Position numbers and translations under genes: made by a program. A stretch of 35,479 bases of DNA from Alphaproteobacteria bacterium MarineAlpha5_Bin5 (lineage in GTDB: Bacteria; Pseudomonadota; Alphaproteobacteria; HIMB59; GCA-002718135), in the NCBI GenBank assembly GCA_002938205.1, contig PTKZ01000014.1, positions 1 to 35,479 of the forward strand. The letters run 5' to 3'. Below the pieces are notes generated by a model. That model saw nothing but the letters and a program-made list of their open reading frames with translations. It was not told the origin of the DNA and ran no database searches. How positions within the stretch are numbered: position 1 is the first letter of the stretch; the number at the start of each line of letters is the position of its first letter. Below are positions 33,056 through 35,479 of the stretch, in pieces.

Positions 33056-33104
33056 CAGAAAACTTGGCTTTTTAATATCAAAAAATTCAATTTTTTAAAT
33101 ATCG

Positions 33105-33125
33105 TTACGACGAGATTACGACGAG
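33105..33125. repeat. Right repeat pair, 10-mer twice at an 11-base period
   Basis: TTACGACGAG occurs at 33105-33114 and 33116-33125, again exactly 11 bases apart. Bases 2-10 of each copy match the left pair in seven of nine positions. The two pairs are direct, not inverted, and bracket about 140 bases. Confidence 0.6.
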
Positions 33126-33163
33126 TTTAATTTAATTTTACTAAGTAAGTGTTTTATAAATTT

Positions 33164-34729
33164 TTAAGGAGCTTTAGATAAAGAACTAATGTTTGAAAGA
33201 ATTGATTTTCTATCCGCAGATCCAGTTCTCTTAATAATGCCGTTAGATGTGAGTTCAATATTTGATAACTCTCTTTCTGAATGACGTATACGGTGACTCA
33301 ATAATTTTGAAAGCAAGTCATTTTGAATATTCATATATTGTTTTTGATTTGCTAAATTTACTTGTTCATGAGGGTCATTTTTTAAATTAAATAACATACA
33401 TGGGAGTGAAGTGAAGTGAACATATTTCCATTCTTGAGTTCTAATAACCGCTAAAGAACATTCTTCTGGAGCAAGCTTATTATTTTTAACAAAGTTTGAA
33501 AAATAAGCATGTCGAAAGTCAAATTCAAACACAACATAGTCTCTAGGCTCTAATTTTTTTTCTATATTTGCAACTATAGGAAGAAGAGAACGTCCATTCC
33601 AATTTGTCGGAATCTCTGCACCTAACCAATCAAGAATAGTTGGAGATACATCAACAGACTCTGTCATTTCTTCAACTATTTTTGGACTTTGTTTAGGTAT
33701 ATGAATAATTAAAGGGATACGAAAGGAGGAATCCCAATATCCTAATTTCCCCCAAAGCCTATGTTCGCCTAGCATTTCACCGTGATCACTTGTAAAAATT
33801 ATCATCGTACTCTCACTTTTCCCAGTTTCTTCTAATGTGTTTATAATTTTACCAATATTAAAATCAACTTCAGCACACATTCCAAGATAAACAGCAATAA
33901 TATTTTTTATGTCTTGGTTAGTTAATTTTGAAAAACAGATTTCTGAAGAATATTGATTATGAAAATATGTACGGATAATTTCATTAAGAAATGGATGATC
34001 CTTTTGCATTTCTTCATATGTTTTCTGCATTATTGGTAAATCAATGTCATTTGGATTAATTAAACTATGCCAAGGTTCAGAAACATACATTGGTGGATGA
34101 GGTCGTAAAAAAGAAATATGCATAAAAAATGGATCACTTATTTTTTTTAAATCTTGAATTGCTTGATTTGCTAAAAAAGAAGTATCAGAATGTTCAGTTG
34201 GTATGTGAAAAGGCTCATAAATAAAGCCTTGTCCTTTTTGTGGTTTTCGTTCTTGATAAAGATCTTTTGGATTTTTAATGTCAAAACCATTTTTATTTAA
34301 ATAGTTTGCCCAAGTAATTGGATTACCTTGTGGTAAATGACAAACAGGATCAAAACCTTCCATAGGTGATTCGTATGTGAAATTCTTTTCATCTTCAGGA
34401 TCAAGATATCGCGGATCCCAACTAGTGTCTGTGTAACCATATAGTTTTGGATCATAGCCAATTTTTCTTGCTTCTTTTGCTATGTTTGTAAAACGTTTAT
34501 CCAGAGGAGCGCCATTTGTAACTGAGCGATGTATAAAAGGGTATAACCCAGTTAACATTGTTGTTCTTGCAGGGCCGCAAGGAACAATTCCTGTAAAATG
34601 CGAGGTGAATGCAGTACTTCTTTCCACTAATTTATCTATATTAGGAGTGAGAGCATTCTTGTGTTTCATGAAACCAAAACAGTCCCATCGCCACTGGTCA
34701 GCACAAATAAATAAAACCGACTTTTTCAT
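33164..34729 (-). CDS. Phosphonate monoester hydrolase/sulfatase-type enzyme (formylglycine-dependent)
   Basis: Alkaline phosphatase superfamily hydrolase in the sulfatase group. The metal site begins with D11 (CADQWRWD), the formylglycine motif is PCGPAR with the modifiable Cys at 51, and TSDHGEMLGEHRLWGKLGY supplies later metal and substrate ligands. VPCGPARTTMLTGLY, PLDKRFTNI, SFLRPHPPMY, YEFDFRHAYF-like and DPHEQVNLA stretches resemble the phosphonate monoester hydrolases of rhizobia and Burkholderia more than classical arylsulfatases, so phosphodiesters, phosphonate monoesters or sulfate esters are all possible substrates. Length 521 fits. No signal peptide is present, so it acts in the cytoplasm, which also favours PMH over a secreted sulfatase. 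A separately encoded formylglycine-generating enzyme would be needed; none is in the window. Confidence 0.85.
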   Translation of the reverse strand: MKKSVLFICADQWRWDCFGFMKHKNALTPNIDKLVERSTAFTSHFTGIVPCGPARTTMLTGLYPFIHRSVTNGAPLDKRFTNIAKEARKIGYDPKLYGYTDTSWDPRYLDPEDEKNFTYESPMEGFDPVCHLPQGNPITWANYLNKNGFDIKNPKDLYQERKPQKGQGFIYEPFHIPTEHSDTSFLANQAIQDLKKISDPFFMHISFLRPHPPMYVSEPWHSLINPNDIDLPIMQKTYEEMQKDHPFLNEIIRTYFHNQYSSEICFSKLTNQDIKNIIAVYLGMCAEVDFNIGKIINTLEETGKSESTMIIFTSDHGEMLGEHRLWGKLGYWDSSFRIPLIIHIPKQSPKIVEEMTESVDVSPTILDWLGAEIPTNWNGRSLLPIVANIEKKLEPRDYVVFEFDFRHAYFSNFVKNNKLAPEECSLAVIRTQEWKYVHFTSLPCMLFNLKNDPHEQVNLANQKQYMNIQNDLLSKLLSHRIRHSERELSNIELTSNGIIKRTGSADRKSILSNISSLSKAP

Positions 34730-34932
34730 TTATTCGTATTACTAAGTTTTATAATTTATAATAGTCTCATAAAAATACTTCAGTTTTCTTATTGTGGATA
34801 AAAAAAATAATAGAAGAAAAGAAAATTTTTTATTATTATTGAGTAATAAAGAAAATTTTTCTAATTATTTTTATATTTCTTAATTTATATTTTGATTTAT
34901 TTTAAATAAGTAAAATATTTTTTTCTACTATA

Positions 34933-34974
34933 TAGACAGTCAATTTTAGTAATTCTTAACTAAAAATTCGTCTA
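34933..34974. repeat. Imperfect 42-base inverted repeat
   Basis: Outer arms TAGAC (34933-34937) and GTCTA (34970-34974) and inner arms AATTTTAGT (34942-34950) and ACTAAAAATT (34959-34968) flank an eight-base centre. The inner arms differ by one extra base. It lies well upstream of the solute-binding protein promoter and lacks a T-run, so a protein-binding site is more likely than a terminator. Confidence 0.5.
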
Positions 34975-35024
34975 GTATGTATCTATAAATTATGCCAGTA
35001 GTTATTTTTTAGATCTGCTAAGAT

Positions 35025-35054
35025 TTGTAAAAAATTGGTATTTGATTTTATAAT
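35025..35054 (+). promoter_or_regulatory. Promoter of the ABC solute-binding protein gene
   Basis: A perfect TATAAT at 35049-35054 and TTGTAA at 35025-35030 are 18 bases apart. Transcription would start around 35061, just before the palindrome, leaving a leader of about 40 bases. Confidence 0.5.
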
Positions 35055-35063
35055 TAGATTTGA

Positions 35064-35082
35064 TTTGTTAATGATTAACAAA
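35064..35082. promoter_or_regulatory. Perfect palindromic operator candidate
   Basis: TTTGTTAATGATTAACAAA is a perfect nine-base inverted repeat about a single central G. It would cover about +4 to +22 of the transcript and ends six bases before the Shine-Dalgarno sequence. The position and symmetry fit a repressor operator (for example LacI, GntR or TetR type); as RNA it could also form a short hairpin. The regulator is not encoded in the window. Confidence 0.55.
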
Positions 35083-35088
35083 CCAAAT

Positions 35089-35094
35089 AGGAGG
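35089..35094 (+). promoter_or_regulatory. Strong Shine-Dalgarno site of the solute-binding protein gene
   Basis: AGGAGG is eight bases before ATG 35103 and eleven before the alternative ATG 35106, so it selects the former. It is the best ribosome-binding site in the window and points to a highly translated product. Confidence 0.75.
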
Positions 35095-35102
35095 AAAAAA
35101 TT

Positions 35103-35479
35103 ATGATGAATTTTAAAAAATTACTAACCTGTTTGGTCAGTATAATATCTTTTCTTTTTTTAAATTCAACGATAGCTATAGCTGGGACATGTCCTGCTAT
35201 AACTATCACAGATACGCAGGGCATTGAAGTTGAGAGCATCAAATTAATGACCATTTCGGAATTTGAAAAAAAAGGCAATTGTACAATGCCAACACTTACT
35301 GAAAACCCAAAGATTGTTGAATTCAACAAGTTGATTTTTGGTAATTCTGATTTGCCGCCAATAGCGGATCGTTTGCCTGATGATCCATTTGTTAACATTC
35401 CCGAAAGATTTATTGGAAAGCATGGTGGACAACTTAATCATCTGGGCAATGCCCATGAAGCTGGAACGGCAGAATTTAC
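35103..35479 (+). CDS. ABC transporter solute-binding protein, family 5 type, 3'-truncated
   Basis: The frame is open from ATG 35103 to the window end (125 codons). A signal peptide covers about residues 1-27 (MNFKKLLTCLVSII to AIA-G), with no lipobox at the cleavage site. The visible mature part contains LPPIADRLPDDPFVNIPERFIGKHGGQLN, spread over residues about 85-113, resembling the LPPVxxRLP...IGKYGG opening of peptide/nickel/oligopeptide (family 5) binding proteins. It would be the periplasmic receptor of an ABC importer whose permease and ATPase genes presumably follow outside the window. Composition is less AT-rich than the core genes, as for many highly expressed genes. The rest of the protein (usually 500-600 residues) is missing. 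Confidence 0.78.
   Translation, partial: MMNFKKLLTCLVSIISFLFLNSTIAIAGTCPAITITDTQGIEVESIKLMTISEFEKKGNCTMPTLTENPKIVEFNKLIFGNSDLPPIADRLPDDPFVNIPERFIGKHGGQLNHLGNAHEAGTAEF

Larger units (their letters stand above)
32798..33163. other. Non-coding gap between convergent genes, with paired repeats and a hairpin
   Basis: This 366-base stretch has no supported gene. The autotransporter ends on its left and the sulfatase-type gene ends on its right, so promoters for flanking genes are not expected. From about 32940 to 33125 the sequence is richer in G+C than its surroundings and holds the paired 9-mer repeats and the hairpin listed separately. An A/T palindrome AAAAAATTCAATTTTTT lies at 33080-33096 and could act as a weak bidirectional terminator. 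Confidence 0.6.
34730..35102. other. Divergent promoter region between hydrolase and ABC solute-binding protein genes
   Basis: This 373-base non-coding stretch serves the minus-strand hydrolase and the plus-strand solute-binding protein. It contains AAGAAAATTTTT twice (34819-34830 and 34849-34860, period 30), a large imperfect inverted repeat at 34933-34974, a promoter at 35025-35054, a perfect palindrome at 35064-35082 and a strong Shine-Dalgarno site. No ORF here is credible. Confidence 0.7.

Noticed and set aside
33015..33060. G+C-rich stretch considered as a tRNA, SRP RNA or SAM-V riboswitch
   Set aside because: No cloverleaf or T-arm, no SRP apical loop motif and no riboswitch core could be fitted, and it is not upstream of a gene.
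35075..35456. Minus-strand ORFs opposite the solute-binding protein start
   Set aside because: The plus-strand frame has a promoter, strong ribosome-binding site, signal peptide and family motifs, so the reverse ORFs are shadows.

Overview
The window looks like a piece of chromosome from a streamlined, very AT-rich marine-type alphaproteobacterium, most like SAR11 (Pelagibacterales) or a similarly reduced lineage. Three things point that way: the extremely low G+C of most genes; tight packing with 1 to 26 base overlaps, including convergent genes that share stop codons; and a gene set of a canonical division/cell-wall (dcw) cluster, an alphaproteobacterial-type SspB, a DMGDH/GcvT-type demethylating dehydrogenase and a solute-binding protein. 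This placement is inference from gene content and composition; no marker search was possible. No tRNA, rRNA, CRISPR array, transposase or integrase was seen.

Layout. (1) 1-11068, plus strand: murD (5' end missing), ftsW, murG, murC, murB, ddl, ftsQ, ftsA, ftsZ, then an intrinsic terminator and lpxC. The Mur enzymes and Ddl build and ligate the peptidoglycan precursor, MurG makes lipid II, FtsW polymerises septal glycan, FtsQ/FtsA/FtsZ form the divisome, and LpxC commits to lipid A. (2) 11065-13578: fumC, gpmA and sspB (central metabolism and ClpXP adaptor) in alternating orientation, with two convergent pairs whose stop codons overlap in 4-base palindromes. (3) 13654-16101: a large FAD/folate dehydrogenase for N-methylated glycine compounds. 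(4) 16138-22739: seven collinear genes that look like a surface-glycan or glycolipid module: VanZ-like protein, GT-C-like membrane protein, sugar epimerase, polyprenol-phosphate-type GT2, a small exported orphan, a radical SAM/SPASM protein and a second GT2. (5) 22792-25614: a methyltransferase, an MDR quinone oxidoreductase with clearly foreign composition, and an exported metzincin-like protein. (6) 25698-29866: a minus-strand membrane di-iron oxygenase, ferredoxin reductase and Rieske ferredoxin, beside a divergent classical nitrilase and a small conserved-looking orphan. (7) 30113-32797: an autotransporter. (8) 32798-33163: an unusual intergenic element with four copies of a 9-mer in two pairs. 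(9) 33164-34729: a phosphonate monoester hydrolase/sulfatase-type enzyme. (10) 34730-35479: a well-formed regulated promoter and the 5' part of a family 5 ABC solute-binding protein.

The best candidates for something undescribed are the oxygenase/nitrilase cassette, the glycan cluster with its radical SAM protein and exported orphan, and the paired-repeat element at 32942-33125. The left third is ordinary core genome; the right half is accessory and more mixed in composition.
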